Source of the DNA: Sporosarcina koreensis
Lineage (GTDB): Bacteria > Bacillota > Bacilli > Bacillales_A > Planococcaceae
Assembly: GCF_001531445.1 (NCBI RefSeq)
Contig: NZ_LQYA01000147.1
Coordinates: forward strand, 1-63,579
Length of the DNA stretch: 63,579 bases
Reading direction: 5' to 3'
Below the pieces are notes generated by a model, which was not told where the DNA came from, ran no database searches, and was given only the letters and a program-made list of their open reading frames with translations. The translations under genes and the position numbers were made by a program. Positions within the stretch are counted from its first letter, which is position 1; the number at the start of each line of letters is the position of its first letter. This document shows, piece by piece, positions 8,708 to 18,803 of this stretch.

Positions 8708-9349
8708 ATGGGTGTACATCAATATTTTAAAAGCTTATCTGATTTGGAACAAATTATTCGTTGCCCAGGAAAGTTCAAATATCAGGAGCATTCCGTTGCC
8801 AGTCATTCATTTAAGGTGACAAAAATTGCTCAATTTCTTGGAACGGTTGAAGAGGAATCTGGTCAGAAAGTGGATTGGAGAGTCTTGTATGAAAAGGCAT
8901 TGAACCATGATTACGCGGAACTTTTTACAGGAGATATTAAGACGCCTGTAAAATATGCTTCGAAAGAGTTGAAGCAACTATTCAGTGAAGTGGAGGAAGA
9001 AATGACAAGGAAGTTTGTAGAAAAGGAATTACCATCTGAGTTTCAAGCGATTTATTTGGAGCGATTTAAGGAAGGTAAAGATGAGACATTGGAGGGGCGC
9101 ATTTTATCTGTTGCTGATAAAATCGATTTGCTTTATGAAGCATTTGGAGAGATCCAAAAGGATAATCCAGAGCCATTGTTTTTAGAGATATACGAAGAAG
9201 CACTAAGGACAATACTGCTATTTCAAGATATGAAGTGTGTAAAATACTTCCTAGAACACATTCTTACGGATATGCTCAGCGAACGATTTACTGAACATGA
9301 TGAGTTAACGGGCATTGCCATGCGGATAATTGAAGAACATGGAGGTTAA
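8708..9349 (+). CDS. HD-domain hydrolase (YfbR/YqeK-like nucleotidase type)
   Basis: The 213-residue protein has the HD-superfamily metal ligands: an early H in EHSVASHSFKV (residues about 31-41), the HD pair in KALNHDYAELFTGD (about 69-82), and a late D in LSVADKIDLLYEAF. This arrangement resembles YfbR-type 5'-deoxynucleotidases; substrate is not determinable here. ATG at 8708 is preferred over the cluster at 8693-8699 because GGTGAT (8695-8700) sits 7 nt ahead. It has its own terminator and lies between recG and fapR, where B. subtilis has no gene, so it looks like an accessory insertion. Its codon use is A/T-richer than the flanks. Confidence 0.75.
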   Translation: MGVHQYFKSLSDLEQIIRCPGKFKYQEHSVASHSFKVTKIAQFLGTVEEESGQKVDWRVLYEKALNHDYAELFTGDIKTPVKYASKELKQLFSEVEEEMTRKFVEKELPSEFQAIYLERFKEGKDETLEGRILSVADKIDLLYEAFGEIQKDNPEPLFLEIYEEALRTILLFQDMKCVKYFLEHILTDMLSERFTEHDELTGIAMRIIEEHGG

Positions 9350-9395
9350 GAGATTTATACAACAGTTCTACTTCGGACGACTTTTTCATTTTAGT

Positions 9396-9430
9396 CTATC
9401 GGCATCTTTTGCTGATAGGTTTTTTATTTC
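9396..9430 (+). terminator. intrinsic terminator after the HD-domain gene
   Basis: CTATCGGCA (9396-9404) pairs with TGCTGATAG (9410-9418), one G-U, followed by a T-rich run. Confidence 0.85.
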
Positions 9431-9481
9431 AAAGAAATATTGAATTTGCATAAGATGCGGATTTTAAGCATTGCCTAATTT

Positions 9482-9516
9482 TTGTAGAAATCCATCATGA
9501 ACTATGATAATATACT
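9482..9516 (+). promoter_or_regulatory. promoter of the fapR-plsX-fabD-fabG operon
   Basis: -35 TTGTAG (9482-9487) and -10 GATAAT (9506-9511) have an 18-bp spacer; an overlapping TATACT (9511-9516) is an alternative -10. The FapR operator begins a few bases downstream. Confidence 0.55.
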
Positions 9517-9519
9517 GGT

Positions 9520-9538
9520 ATTAGTACCAAGTGCTAAT
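9520..9538 (+). promoter_or_regulatory. FapR operator
   Basis: The sequence ATTAGTACCAAGTGCTAAT matches the known FapR site pattern (TTAGTACC-N-TAAT type inverted arms) and lies between the -10 element and fapR. FapR released by malonyl-CoA would derepress the operon, giving autoregulation as in B. subtilis. Confidence 0.88.
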
Positions 9539-9555
9539 CCGGAAGGGTGAAACGA

Positions 9556-10137
9556 TTGAGAGTGCCAAAAAGGGAGAGGCAGCGCCAGCTTGAAATGAGC
9601 CTCGAACAAAATCCTTTTCTGACAGATGAAGAATTGTCCAAGCAATTTAAAGTTAGCGTCCAGACGATTCGATTGGACCGACTGGAATGTGGAATTCCGG
9701 AATTGCGTGAACGATTGAAAACAGTTGCTGCACGAACGATGGATGCAGAAGTGAAATCGCTCCAGTCAGATGAAGTGATTGGTGATATCATTGATATTGA
9801 GTTGGATAAAAGGGCAGTTTCCATTTTTGACGTAAGCGATGATCATGTTTTCCAGAGGAATGGAATTGCTCGTGGCCACCATTTATTCGCACAGGCGAAT
9901 TCATTGGCCGTTGCTGTTCTCGATGATGATCTTGCCTTGACGGTAACATCTACATTAAATTTCCTGAAGCCTGTCAAATCGGGCGATCGGGTTATTGCTC
10001 GTGCCACTGTGGATAAGAGTCGTTCAAATGACAAAAGAACATATGTCGAAGTCATCTCAACTGTCGAAAACGAGACGGTTTTTACTGGTGAATTCCAGAT
10101 GTATCAGACTACGGACCACAGTAGGAGGGAAATATAA
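9556..10137 (+). CDS. fapR: transcriptional repressor of fatty acid and phospholipid synthesis FapR
   Basis: FapR represses fab and pls genes and is released by malonyl-CoA. The 193-residue product has an N-terminal DeoR-like helix-turn-helix ([20 protein letters not shown]) and a C-terminal hot-dog effector domain ([20 protein letters not shown] onward). TTG at 9556 is chosen over GTG at 9547: it gives MRVPKRERQ, matching MRRNKRERQ of B. subtilis, and leaves GGAAGGGTG (9541-9549) at a good distance. Stop overlaps the plsX ATG by one base. First gene of the fap operon. Confidence 0.96.
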   Translation: MRVPKRERQRQLEMSLEQNPFLTDEELSKQFKVSVQTIRLDRLECGIPELRERLKTVAARTMDAEVKSLQSDEVIGDIIDIELDKRAVSIFDVSDDHVFQRNGIARGHHLFAQANSLAVAVLDDDLALTVTSTLNFLKPVKSGDRVIARATVDKSRSNDKRTYVEVISTVENETVFTGEFQMYQTTDHSRREI

Positions 10138-11129
10138 TGATCATTGCATTAGATGGAATGGGCGGAGATCATGCACCAGGTGAAATTATTGAAGGCGCAC
10201 TTCTGAGCCTATCGGAATTTGAAGATATACATATACATATTTATGGAAATGAAGAAAAGATGAAGCCCTATTTGAAAGGCCATGACCGCTTGAAAATGTT
10301 TCACTGCACGGAACAGATTGAAGCCGATGATGAGCCCGTTCGTGCGATCAGAAGGAAGAAAGATGCCTCCATGGTAAGGATGGCACAAGCTGTGAAAGAT
10401 GGTACAGCAGACGCGTGTGTTTCTGCAGGCAACACAGGCGCGCTGATGTCAGCAGGCCTTTTCATCGTCGGACGGATTGATGGCATCGATCGCCCGGCGT
10501 TATCACCAACATTGCCGACAATCGATGGTCAAGGCTTCGTCTTCTTGGATGTCGGAGCAAATTCAGACGCAAAGCCTGCTCATTTGCAGCAATATGCAAT
10601 CATGGGCAGTATTTATGCGGAAAAGGTTCGTGGTATTCAAAAGCCACGCGTTGGACTTTTGAATATCGGTACCGAAGAAGGAAAAGGGAATGAATTGACG
10701 AAAGCGGCTTACGATCTCTTATCGGAAGCACCTATTCATTTTGTCGGCAATGTCGAATCGAGGGATATTTTAAGCGGAGCGGCAGATGTCATTGTAACGG
10801 ACGGGTTTACAGGGAATATGGTTTTAAAGACGATTGAAGGGACAGCTTCCGGATTCTTTTCGATGTTGAAAGAAGTATATGGGGCCTCTTTGAAGTCAAA
10901 ACTATCGGCGGCAATGGTGAAAGATGGCCTTCGTGGTTTGAAAAAGAAAATGGATTATACAGAGTATGGAGGGGCGGGATTGTTTGGATTGAATTCTCCC
11001 GTCATCAAGGCACACGGCTCCTCTAATGCCAATGCGATATTAAATGCGATTAGACAAGCGAGGACAATGGTCGAATTCGATGTGTGCGGAACGATCAGGA
11101 AGACAGTTCGAAAGGTGGATGCGGAATGA
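10137..11129 (+). CDS. plsX: phosphate acyltransferase PlsX
   Basis: PlsX makes acyl-phosphate from acyl-ACP, the acyl donor for PlsY in phosphatidic acid synthesis. The 330-residue product begins [20 protein letters not shown], the diagnostic start, and has [28 protein letters not shown] and [11 protein letters not shown] blocks. TAGGAGGG sits 7 nt before ATG 10137. It overlaps fapR by one base and fabD by four (ATGA). Confidence 0.97.
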   Translation: MIIALDGMGGDHAPGEIIEGALLSLSEFEDIHIHIYGNEEKMKPYLKGHDRLKMFHCTEQIEADDEPVRAIRRKKDASMVRMAQAVKDGTADACVSAGNTGALMSAGLFIVGRIDGIDRPALSPTLPTIDGQGFVFLDVGANSDAKPAHLQQYAIMGSIYAEKVRGIQKPRVGLLNIGTEEGKGNELTKAAYDLLSEAPIHFVGNVESRDILSGAADVIVTDGFTGNMVLKTIEGTASGFFSMLKEVYGASLKSKLSAAMVKDGLRGLKKKMDYTEYGGAGLFGLNSPVIKAHGSSNANAILNAIRQARTMVEFDVCGTIRKTVRKVDAE

Positions 11130-12061
11130 CAAAAGTGGCGTTTATATTCCCGGGACAAGGCTCGCAAACCGTTGGGATGGGTGTGGAATTATTTAATGGA
11201 GGCGGGGGATTTCTTGAACGGGCGGATGAAGTTTTGCAGTACGATTTAAGTCGTTTAATTACGGAAGGTCCTCAAGAGGAGCTGACATTGACATACAATG
11301 CACAGCCCGCACTTTTGACAGTCGGCGCCATGATCGCTTCAAGACTCGTCGAAGAAGGCATCACACCTGATTACACTGCCGGACATAGTCTTGGTGAGTA
11401 TACGGCACTTGTTGCTTCGGGTGTCCTTTCTTTCGAGGACGGGGTGTCAGTCGTCCATAAGCGCGGCTTATTCATGAATGATGCAGTTCCTGCAGGAGAA
11501 GGAGCGATGGCGGCTATTCTTGGTCTGGATGGCGAAAAGCTTCAAGAGGTGACAGAATCTATTACAGCAAATGGAGATCCTGTTCAACCAGCCAATTTAA
11601 ACTGTCCGGGACAAATTGTCATATCAGGCACGAAAGCAGGCGTCGAAAGAGCTTGCGTGGAGCTTAAGGAAGCAGGGGCGAAAAGAGCGATTCCCCTCGA
11701 TGTGAGCGGGCCATTCCATTCATCCCTCATGAAGCCTGCAGCGGAACGTCTGAGAAAAGCATTGGATGAAGTGGAAATGAAAGACGCCTCGATACCTGTT
11801 GTAGCGAATGTAAATGCGGAAACAGTTTCCGACCGTGAGGATATCAAGCAGCTACTTGTCGAACAATTATATTCTCCGGTCCGTTGGGAAGATTCTGTCC
11901 GTGAGTTGATCAACCTGGGAGTAACACATTTCATCGAATGTGGCCCTGGAAAAGTGCTCAGTGGTCTTGTAAAGAAAATTGATAGATCTGTTACTGTGCT
12001 TTCTGTCTATGACGAAGAGACGTTACAAACGGTCATCGATGCAGCGAAAGGGTGGGAATAA
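11126..12061 (+). CDS. fabD: malonyl-CoA:ACP transacylase
   Basis: FabD loads malonyl groups onto acyl carrier protein. 311 residues; FIFPGQGSQ at the N-terminus, active-site serine in [11 protein letters not shown] (about residue 90), SGPFHSSLM with the catalytic His near 200, and [12 protein letters not shown]. The ATG at 11126 overlaps the plsX stop (ATGA), with AAAGGTGG upstream. An in-frame codon at 11084 would add 14 non-family residues and is rejected. Confidence 0.97.
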   Translation: MTKVAFIFPGQGSQTVGMGVELFNGGGGFLERADEVLQYDLSRLITEGPQEELTLTYNAQPALLTVGAMIASRLVEEGITPDYTAGHSLGEYTALVASGVLSFEDGVSVVHKRGLFMNDAVPAGEGAMAAILGLDGEKLQEVTESITANGDPVQPANLNCPGQIVISGTKAGVERACVELKEAGAKRAIPLDVSGPFHSSLMKPAAERLRKALDEVEMKDASIPVVANVNAETVSDREDIKQLLVEQLYSPVRWEDSVRELINLGVTHFIECGPGKVLSGLVKKIDRSVTVLSVYDEETLQTVIDAAKGWE

Positions 12062-12062
12062 T

Positions 12063-12809
12063 ATGGGTAGATTTGATGGGAAAACGGCGATTGTCACAGG
12101 TGCTTCAAGAGGAATCGGTCGCGAGATTGCGATACTGCTAGGTAAAGAAGGCGCCCGCGTAGCAGTCAACTATAGCGGCAGCAAAGAAAAGGCGGAAGAA
12201 GTCGTTGAATTGATCAAGCAATCCGGCGGCGATGCTTTTGCCATTCAAGCGAATGTTTCAGATGCCGAACAAGTGAAACAGATGATCGACGAGACGTTGA
12301 AAACGTTCGGTTCAATTGATATGCTCGTAAATAACGCTGGGATAACGCGTGATAATCTATTGATGCGCATGAAGGAAGACGAATGGGATGATGTTATTAA
12401 CATCAATTTAAAAGGAGTCTTCCTCTGTACGAAAGCTGTCACGCGACAAATGATGAAACAGCGTGCTGGGAAGATTGTCAACCTTGCATCGATCGTCGGC
12501 GTCATCGGTAATCCGGGGCAAGCGAATTATGTCGCTGCAAAAGCCGGAGTGATCGGCTTGACGAAGACAACCGCAAGAGAACTTGCTTCAAGGAATATTA
12601 CCGTGAACGCAGTCGCTCCAGGCTTCATCACAACCGACATGACCGATGCCCTTCCCGAAGATGTGAAAGAGCAAATGTTGGGTTCCATTCCTTTAGGCAA
12701 ATTAGGATCAGCAGAAGACGTAGCAGGTGCAGTTGCATTCCTATTGTCAAACGATGCAAATTATATAACAGGACAAACAATTCATGTTGATGGTGGCATG
12801 GTAATGTAA
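12063..12809 (+). CDS. fabG: 3-oxoacyl-ACP reductase
   Basis: FabG reduces 3-oxoacyl-ACP with NADPH in fatty-acid elongation. 248 residues, a classical short-chain dehydrogenase: TGASRGIG cofactor loop (residues about 12-19), [10 protein letters not shown], catalytic Ser in [17 protein letters not shown] (Tyr-x-x-x-Lys), and C-terminal [13 protein letters not shown] at 12063 follows the fabD stop by one base with AGGGTGGGA upstream. Confidence 0.97.
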   Translation: MGRFDGKTAIVTGASRGIGREIAILLGKEGARVAVNYSGSKEKAEEVVELIKQSGGDAFAIQANVSDAEQVKQMIDETLKTFGSIDMLVNNAGITRDNLLMRMKEDEWDDVININLKGVFLCTKAVTRQMMKQRAGKIVNLASIVGVIGNPGQANYVAAKAGVIGLTKTTARELASRNITVNAVAPGFITTDMTDALPEDVKEQMLGSIPLGKLGSAEDVAGAVAFLLSNDANYITGQTIHVDGGMVM

Positions 12810-12825
12810 TTTTTTCTGCAACACT

Positions 12826-12948
12826 AGTGTCCAGCTTCGGGTGGCAGCTGCTCGGGTCATAAGCCAGTCATGCTGTGCGGCAAAGAGCGCCGCTTCGCAT
12901 GCCTATCTTATGCCTGTCGCAACTAACCGCCACCCTACGCTTTTCTTT
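12826..12948 (+). repeat. dispersed structured repeat, family A copy 2
   Basis: Begins GTGTCCAGCTTCGGGTGGC, contains GCGGCAAAGAGCGCCGC hairpin and CTTATGCCTGTCGC, ends near ACGCTTTTCTTTG. Ordered motifs match 2075-2190 and the inverted copy at 31705-31853. It lies between fabG and acpP and stops just before the acpP ribosome-binding site. Confidence 0.75.
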
Positions 12949-12962
12949 GAGAGGAGGTGACT

Positions 12963-13199
12963 ATGTTGTCAGTACTTGAACGTGTAACGAAAGTGGTTGT
13001 CGACCGTCTTGGCGTCGATGAAAGCGAAGTGAAACCTGAAGCTTCTTTCAAAGATGATCTCGGCGCAGACTCTTTGGATGTCGTTGAGCTAGTTATGGAA
13101 TTGGAAGATGAATTCGATATGGAAATTTCCGATGACGATGCCGAAAAGATCGGAACTGTTGGAGATGCAGTAAAATATATCGAAGAAAAAGTGAACTGA
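12963..13199 (+). CDS. acpP: acyl carrier protein
   Basis: ACP carries growing acyl chains on a phosphopantetheine arm attached at the Ser of [17 protein letters not shown], which is clear in this 78-residue acidic protein. ATG at 12963 follows AGGAGGTGA (12952-12960) closely; a TTG three bases on has better spacing but the difference is one residue. It follows the fab genes but is separated from fabG by a family A repeat, so it may also have its own promoter. Confidence 0.97.
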   Translation: MLSVLERVTKVVVDRLGVDESEVKPEASFKDDLGADSLDVVELVMELEDEFDMEISDDDAEKIGTVGDAVKYIEEKVN

Positions 13200-13249
13200 T
13201 TTTAGTAGGTATCCGAAAAAATGTGCGCATTCTACATGCCGCACTTCCA

Positions 13250-13311
13250 ATGAGATGCTTTCATCCTTTCTTACGAAACGAAAGGATTGAAAGTATCTCT
13301 TTTCGGTTTTG
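13250..13311 (+). terminator. probable terminator after acpP
   Basis: A long imperfect stem pairs GAGATGCTTTCATCCTTTC (13252-13270) with the arm 13280-13299 (one bulge), followed by TTTTCGGTTTT. Confidence 0.7.
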
Positions 13312-13370
13312 CATGTACGGCAGGAACAATGTAAAATTAAATGGACTACGAACTGAAAGGCAGAATCTTG

Positions 13371-14138
13371 ATGACTAATAAACGGAACGTAAAAAGTAAA
13401 TATCCAACAGTTCCACTTCCAAGCGAAGTACGGAAAAAATTTGAAGACTTGCAACGGCATCTCAACATCCATTTCAAAGATGAATCACTTCTTTATAATG
13501 CATTTACGCATTCGTCTTATGTCAATGAACACCGTCGTAAAAACTTCACGGATAACGAAAGGCTCGAATTTCTAGGAGATGCCGTATTGGAACTCGGCGT
13601 TTCACGCTTCCTTTATGCGACTGAACCAAACATGAGCGAAGGGGAGTTGACAAAATTGCGGGCGGCCATCGTATGTGAACCTTCTCTCGTCAAGTTCTCG
13701 AATGAACTTCATTTCGGTGAATTCATTTTGCTCGGCAAAGGGGAAGAGCAGACTGGTGGCAGATTACGGCCTGCATTGCTTGCGGATGTATTTGAAGCGT
13801 ATATCGGCGCATTGTTTTTGGACCAAGGAATGGAACCGGTTACCCAATTTCTTGAAAAGGTTGTATTCCCGAAAATCGGGGACGGTGCTTTTTCGCATGT
13901 GATGGATTATAAAAGCCGCTTGCAGGAAATCGTTCAACAGACGAACAGCGGCAGTTTGAACTATGAAATTGTCGAAGAAAAAGGTCCTGCGCATGCGAAA
14001 AAGTTTGTCACCGTCGTTAGATTGGAAAATCGTGAACTCGGTACCGGAATTGGTAGATCGAAAAAAGAAGCCGAGCAGGAAGCGGCCCGTCAAGCCATCC
14101 AAGTATTAAGAGGAAATGAGGCCGAAGGAGAGAACTGA
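13371..14138 (+). CDS. rnc: ribonuclease III
   Basis: RNase III cleaves double-stranded RNA in rRNA maturation and mRNA turnover. The 255-residue form has the signature [14 protein letters not shown] (about residues 62-75), a second catalytic block in [15 protein letters not shown], and a C-terminal dsRNA-binding domain ([11 protein letters not shown] to QEAARQAIQ). ATG at 13371 is chosen; ATG at 13341 is also in frame and would add 10 residues without a better ribosome-binding site. It precedes smc by 2 nt as in B. subtilis. Confidence 0.95.
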   Translation: MTNKRNVKSKYPTVPLPSEVRKKFEDLQRHLNIHFKDESLLYNAFTHSSYVNEHRRKNFTDNERLEFLGDAVLELGVSRFLYATEPNMSEGELTKLRAAIVCEPSLVKFSNELHFGEFILLGKGEEQTGGRLRPALLADVFEAYIGALFLDQGMEPVTQFLEKVVFPKIGDGAFSHVMDYKSRLQEIVQQTNSGSLNYEIVEEKGPAHAKKFVTVVRLENRELGTGIGRSKKEAEQEAARQAIQVLRGNEAEGEN

Positions 14139-14140
14139 TT

Positions 14141-17100
14141 GTGTTTCTGAAAAGAGTTGAAATTATCGGGTTCAAATCATTTGCCGAACGGATCGGCATT
14201 GATTTCGTTCCGGGCGTGACAGCCATTGTAGGTCCGAATGGCAGTGGAAAAAGCAATATTACCGATGCGATCCGTTGGGTGCTCGGTGAACAATCGGCCA
14301 AATCCCTCCGTGGTGCGAAGATGGAAGATGTCATTTTTGCAGGCAGTGATTCCCGAAAGCCGTTGAATTACGCGGAAGTGACGTTGATTCTAGATAACAC
14401 GAATGGGCTGTTCCCGCTTGATTATACGGAAATTAGCGTTAGCCGCCGGGTTTTCCGTTCGGGGGAGAGCAATTATTTATTGAACGGCCAACAATGCCGG
14501 TTGAAGGATATTAATGACGTTTTCATGGATTCGGGGTTAGGGAAAGAAGCTTTTTCAATCATTTCCCAAGGGCGTGTCGACGAAATCCTGAACAGCAGGC
14601 CGGAAGATAGAAGAAGTATTTTTGATGAAGCTGCAGGTGTGTTGAAATATAAAACACGCAAACGGAAAGCGGAGCATAAGCTTTTCGAAACGGAGGACAA
14701 CTTAGATCGCGTCCTCGATATTCTTAAAGAATTGGACACGAGGATCGGCCCGCTTGAAAAGAACGCAGAGACCGCTAAAAGACATCAGCTGCTGTCTTCG
14801 GAAATAAGGGAAGCCGATGTCCGACTTCTGAATTACGATGGTTCGAAACTGCGTGATGAGATTATCGCGAAAACTGGACTGATCGAGGAAAAACGATTGC
14901 AACGTGAACAATTGGTGTCGGAGATTGGCCAAGCTGAACAGCAATCCAATGCGTATAAGATGCGTTTGGCGCATACTGACCAAACGATTGAAACGCTCCA
15001 AAAGCAATTGGTGGAAATTAGCGCTGAAGCGGAGAAATGGGAAGGCCGCCGTCTCTTGTCGCTTGAAAAACAAAAGAATACAGAGCAGCAACTCAATAGG
15101 ATTCAGCAAGAATTGGCGGATGCTCAAAAGGATAAAGAAGAGCTAGTCGTCAAACTGGCAGCTATGAAAGAGAAATTGGCCATCACACGATCTTCTTTGG
15201 AAAAAATCAATTCTGAAATGAATGAAATTGCTCAAATCCTGAAAAGGTCGGTTAAAGAGACCGAAGAGGAAATTGATGAATTGAAGTCATCCTATATCGA
15301 AATGCTGAACGAAGAAGCGACGATCCGAAATGATTTGAAACATATTGAGGAACGGATGCAAGGGGAAAAAACTTCCACAGTCCGTATTTCGGAACAAACT
15401 TCCGTTTTGAAAAGCAAGCTTAAAGGTTTGCAAGAAAAAAGGTCGATCCAAACTACTGAGCTGGCTTCCTTGCAGGAAAAAAAGGATAAAGCGGATGCGG
15501 CTTTTCAGCGATCTGAAAAGCTTTACCGTGAAGCTGAAGAGGAACTGTCTATCCAGCAGCAATTCATGAATAATGCGATGAACAAACAGTCGGAGATGCA
15601 AGGGAGGCTGCGTGCACTTCAAAGTTTGGAGGCGGAGTTTTCCGGGTTTTATTCCGGTGTCAGAGCTGTCCTCATTGCGGCGAAAGAAGGGAAATTGCGT
15701 GGTGTGGATGGGGCTGTAGCAGAACTCATCACCGTAGAAGACCCACATATAAAGGCGATTGAAACGGCTTTGGGCGGCGCGATGCAGCATATGGTCACAT
15801 CGACAGAGGCGGAGGCACGGAATGCAATCGGTTATTTGAAGCAGAAGAATGCGGGCCGTGCGACTTTTTTGCCGCGAGACGTCATAAGGTCTAGGAAACT
15901 TCCAATCGGGCCACTGCGTACAGTTGAACAACATCCAGAATTCATCGGAACTGCCGATCAGCTTGTAAAGACAGATTCCGCCTATTCAACCATCATCGAA
16001 AATCTTCTTGGAATGACTATCGTCGCGAAAACATTGGCTGGAGCTTCCGCCATTGCCAAATTGCTAGGATATAAATTCAAGATCGTCACACTCGACGGTG
16101 ATATCGTGAATGCAGGCGGTTCTCTTACCGGGGGGGGAGCGAAAGGGCAGTCGACCGTGTTTTCAAGAAAAGCGGAATTGGAGACGCTGAATGCTCAACT
16201 CTCAAAAATGACTGCTTCGATCAAAACGGCAACAAGCAAAATTGGCGATTCGAAAATGTCAGTTGCCCAACATATGCATGATACAGAAAAATATCGGCAA
16301 TTGATGGATTCCTTAAGGCAGGAAATGGTTTCTGCGGACTCTGTCTTACGGGAACTCGACATGGAAATTAGGGCGATTGAATCGGAAATCTCATTAGCAG
16401 AAAGAGGGATCGCCGGCGCGGAAAACGTTGGCGCAGAACTGCAAAACAAGAAAAAGGATTTACTTGAACGACACGAGTTAATTAAATCATCGCTCGACTC
16501 CACTCAAAAAGAAGTTGAAACGCTTGAACGATTGGCAGCGAATCGACGGAACGAGGAAGCGGCATTGATGGCTCAAAATAGTGAACTTCGAGAGCAGGCA
16601 GCCAGCCTTCGTGAACAAAAAGGACATCAACAGTCCTTGATTACGGAAATGGAGCAATCGCTTCACCAGCTGGCGCAGAAAATAGCTACTTTGGAAGTCG
16701 ATCGGGATCTTTATGCTGAGCATGAAATGGGTATCGACCTAACACCGGAAGAAATCGCGACCCATATAGATCGATCTGCGAATGAAAAGTCCACGATAGA
16801 ACAGTCCTTATCTTTTGAACGGGGCAATAGGAATCAAATTGCAACAGCGCTGGAAAAACAGGAAGATCTATTGAAGGGTCTTCGTTCAGATGAAGGGAAA
16901 GCCGTCTCTTCATTGAATGAAATAAATGTTGCAGTTTCACGTCTTGAAGTGAAATATGAAGCTATCACAAATCGCTTATTGGATGAATATGGCCTCTATC
17001 CTGATTTTGAAGCGGAAGATGACTTTGATGTGGACACAACAAGGAATCGGGTCGACCAACTGAAAAATGAAATCGAGTCGCTCGGTTCCGTCAATCCGAG

Positions 17101-17698
17101 CGCAATCCAGGAATTCAAAGAAGTGTCCGAGCGTCATGCATTTTTGACCGAACAGCGGAACGATCTGCTTGAAGCGAAAAGCACACTCAACGAAGCGATG
17201 TCTGAAATGGACCGGGAAATGGAAATGCGATTCGGTACGACTTTCAATGCGGTAAGAAATCGGTTCCATGTCGTCTTCAAAGAAATGTTCGGTGGCGGAG
17301 ATGCAGATTTGATTCTCACCGATCCTACTAACCTACTGGAAACAGGAGTTGAAATCGTCGCGAGGCCACCTGGCAAAAAGCTGCAGAACCTGAGTCTGTT
17401 ATCCGGCGGGGAAAGGGCGCTCACAGCGATTACCTTGCTGTTTTCGATCATTGAAGTGCGTCCTGTCCCATTCTGCATTTTGGATGAGGTTGAAGCTGCG
17501 CTCGACGAAGCGAATGTCATCCGGTACAGTAAGTATTTGAAGAAGTTCTCGAACAACACCCAATTCATTGTCATCACCCACCGGAAAGGGACGATGGAAG
17601 GGGCGGATGTCCTGTATGGAATTACCATGCAGGAATCGGGAGTCTCGAAGTTGATTTCCGTGAAGCTTTCCGAAGTTCCCGCCGAAGTGTTAGGGTAA
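14141..17698 (+). CDS. smc: chromosome segregation protein SMC
   Basis: Core ATPase of the bacterial condensin, which compacts and resolves sister chromosomes with ScpA/ScpB. 1185 residues: Walker A GPNGSGKSN (about residue 32), long coiled coils to a hinge around 500-670 (FYSGVRAVL to GGSLTGGGAKG), returning coil, then signature LLSGGERALTAI and Walker B PFCILDEVEAALDEAN. GTG at 14141 follows GAAGGAGAG well. Length is typical (B. subtilis 1186). Confidence 0.98.
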   Translation: MFLKRVEIIGFKSFAERIGIDFVPGVTAIVGPNGSGKSNITDAIRWVLGEQSAKSLRGAKMEDVIFAGSDSRKPLNYAEVTLILDNTNGLFPLDYTEISVSRRVFRSGESNYLLNGQQCRLKDINDVFMDSGLGKEAFSIISQGRVDEILNSRPEDRRSIFDEAAGVLKYKTRKRKAEHKLFETEDNLDRVLDILKELDTRIGPLEKNAETAKRHQLLSSEIREADVRLLNYDGSKLRDEIIAKTGLIEEKRLQREQLVSEIGQAEQQSNAYKMRLAHTDQTIETLQKQLVEISAEAEKWEGRRLLSLEKQKNTEQQLNRIQQELADAQKDKEELVVKLAAMKEKLAITRSSLEKINSEMNEIAQILKRSVKETEEEIDELKSSYIEMLNEEATIRNDLKHIEERMQGEKTSTVRISEQTSVLKSKLKGLQEKRSIQTTELASLQEKKDKADAAFQRSEKLYREAEEELSIQQQFMNNAMNKQSEMQGRLRALQSLEAEFSGFYSGVRAVLIAAKEGKLRGVDGAVAELITVEDPHIKAIETALGGAMQHMVTSTEAEARNAIGYLKQKNAGRATFLPRDVIRSRKLPIGPLRTVEQHPEFIGTADQLVKTDSAYSTIIENLLGMTIVAKTLAGASAIAKLLGYKFKIVTLDGDIVNAGGSLTGGGAKGQSTVFSRKAELETLNAQLSKMTASIKTATSKIGDSKMSVAQHMHDTEKYRQLMDSLRQEMVSADSVLRELDMEIRAIESEISLAERGIAGAENVGAELQNKKKDLLERHELIKSSLDSTQKEVETLERLAANRRNEEAALMAQNSELREQAASLREQKGHQQSLITEMEQSLHQLAQKIATLEVDRDLYAEHEMGIDLTPEEIATHIDRSANEKSTIEQSLSFERGNRNQIATALEKQEDLLKGLRSDEGKAVSSLNEINVAVSRLEVKYEAITNRLLDEYGLYPDFEAEDDFDVDTTRNRVDQLKNEIESLGSVNPSAIQEFKEVSERHAFLTEQRNDLLEAKSTLNEAMSEMDREMEMRFGTTFNAVRNRFHVVFKEMFGGGDADLILTDPTNLLETGVEIVARPPGKKLQNLSLLSGGERALTAITLLFSIIEVRPVPFCILDEVEAALDEANVIRYSKYLKKFSNNTQFIVITHRKGTMEGADVLYGITMQESGVSKLISVKLSEVPAEVLG

Positions 17699-17732
17699 AG
17701 ATGGACAGTAATAGAAAAAGGAGAGAGTCTGA

Positions 17733-18722
17733 TTGGCTTTTTTTAAAAAACTGAAAGAGAAAATTACGGGTACAAATGAATCGGTAACCGAAAAATTCAA
17801 GGATGGTCTTTCGAAGACCCGAAATTCATTCACTTCAAAAGTGAATGACCTCGTAGCACGTTTCCGTGAAGTCGACGAGGAGTTTTTCGAAGAGCTCGAG
17901 GAACTGTTATTGCAAGCGGATGTCGGCGTCGAAACAGTGATGGAACTAGTCGATCAATTACGATGGGAAGTCCAAAGGAAAAACATCAAAAACACCGAAG
18001 GCATCCAATCGGTCATCTCCGAGAAACTGGTGGAAATCTATAAAGATGGCGAAGAATTAGACACCGAATTGAATATGCAGGATGACTTGACTGTGATTTT
18101 GATGGTTGGAGTCAATGGAGTAGGAAAAACGACGACAATCGGAAAGCTTGCGGCGCGTCTTAAAGAGGAAGGGAAGACCGTCATGCTCGCGGCAGGGGAC
18201 ACGTTCCGGGCGGGAGCAATCGATCAATTAGTCGTTTGGGGCGAACGCGTTGGTGTCGAAGTGATCAGGCAATCGGAAGGATCCGATCCGGCTGCTGTCA
18301 TGTATGACGCCATTCGTGCTGCAAAAAGCCGTAAAGTCGACGTATTGATTTGCGATACCGCGGGCAGATTGCAAAACAAAGTGAACTTGATGAATGAACT
18401 TGAAAAAGTGCATCGTGTAATCGGCAAGGAAATCGAGGGAGCGCCACATGAAGTTCTTCTCGCACTTGATGCGACGACCGGTCAAAATGCATTGATCCAG
18501 GCGCAGACATTCAAAGAAGCGACGAATGTAACTGGAATCGTACTTACGAAGCTAGATGGGACCGCAAAAGGAGGAATTGTTCTAGCGATCCGCAATAAGC
18601 TCAACATCCCGGTCAAATTTGTCGGTTTGGGCGAAGGGATGGACGACCTCCAACCATTCGATCCTGAAAAATACGTCTACGGACTTTTCGCGGAAGGATT
18701 GGAGAAAGAAGCTGAGGAATAA
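17733..18722 (+). CDS. ftsY: signal recognition particle receptor FtsY
   Basis: FtsY is the membrane-associated SRP receptor GTPase that docks Ffh-ribosome complexes at SecYEG. 329 residues: N-terminal amphipathic stretch MAFFKKLKEKI, NG domain with GVNGVGKTTTIGKLA (P-loop, about residue 126), DTAGRLQNK, TKLDGTAKGG and the closing GLGEGMDDLQPFD. TTG at 17733 has AAAGGAGAG about 8 nt upstream and gives the family N-terminus. Confidence 0.97.
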   Translation: MAFFKKLKEKITGTNESVTEKFKDGLSKTRNSFTSKVNDLVARFREVDEEFFEELEELLLQADVGVETVMELVDQLRWEVQRKNIKNTEGIQSVISEKLVEIYKDGEELDTELNMQDDLTVILMVGVNGVGKTTTIGKLAARLKEEGKTVMLAAGDTFRAGAIDQLVVWGERVGVEVIRQSEGSDPAAVMYDAIRAAKSRKVDVLICDTAGRLQNKVNLMNELEKVHRVIGKEIEGAPHEVLLALDATTGQNALIQAQTFKEATNVTGIVLTKLDGTAKGGIVLAIRNKLNIPVKFVGLGEGMDDLQPFDPEKYVYGLFAEGLEKEAEE

Positions 18723-18733
18723 ACTCCTCAGCT
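18710..18733 (+). other. hairpin over the ftsY stop codon
   Basis: AGCTGAGGA (18710-18718) and TCCTCAGCT (18725-18733) form a perfect 9-bp stem around the stop codon. There is no T-tract, so it may be a 3'-end stabilising hairpin rather than a terminator. Confidence 0.45.
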
Positions 18734-18753
18734 GCCTCATCAAGTAAATTTAC

Positions 18754-18782
18754 TTGACAGTTCATTCCTTGCATACTAAGAT
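18754..18782 (+). promoter_or_regulatory. sigma-A promoter upstream of ylxM
   Basis: Consensus -35 TTGACA (18754-18759), 17-bp spacer, -10 TAAGAT (18777-18782). It would drive ylxM and originally ffh. Confidence 0.65.
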
Positions 18783-18803
18783 TGACAGAGGGGGCGAAGC
18801 GCT

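Noticed and set aside
15287-15934. Antisense frame of 215 codons in smc
   Set aside because: Shadow of a well-supported gene, no ribosome-binding site and no recognisable domain.
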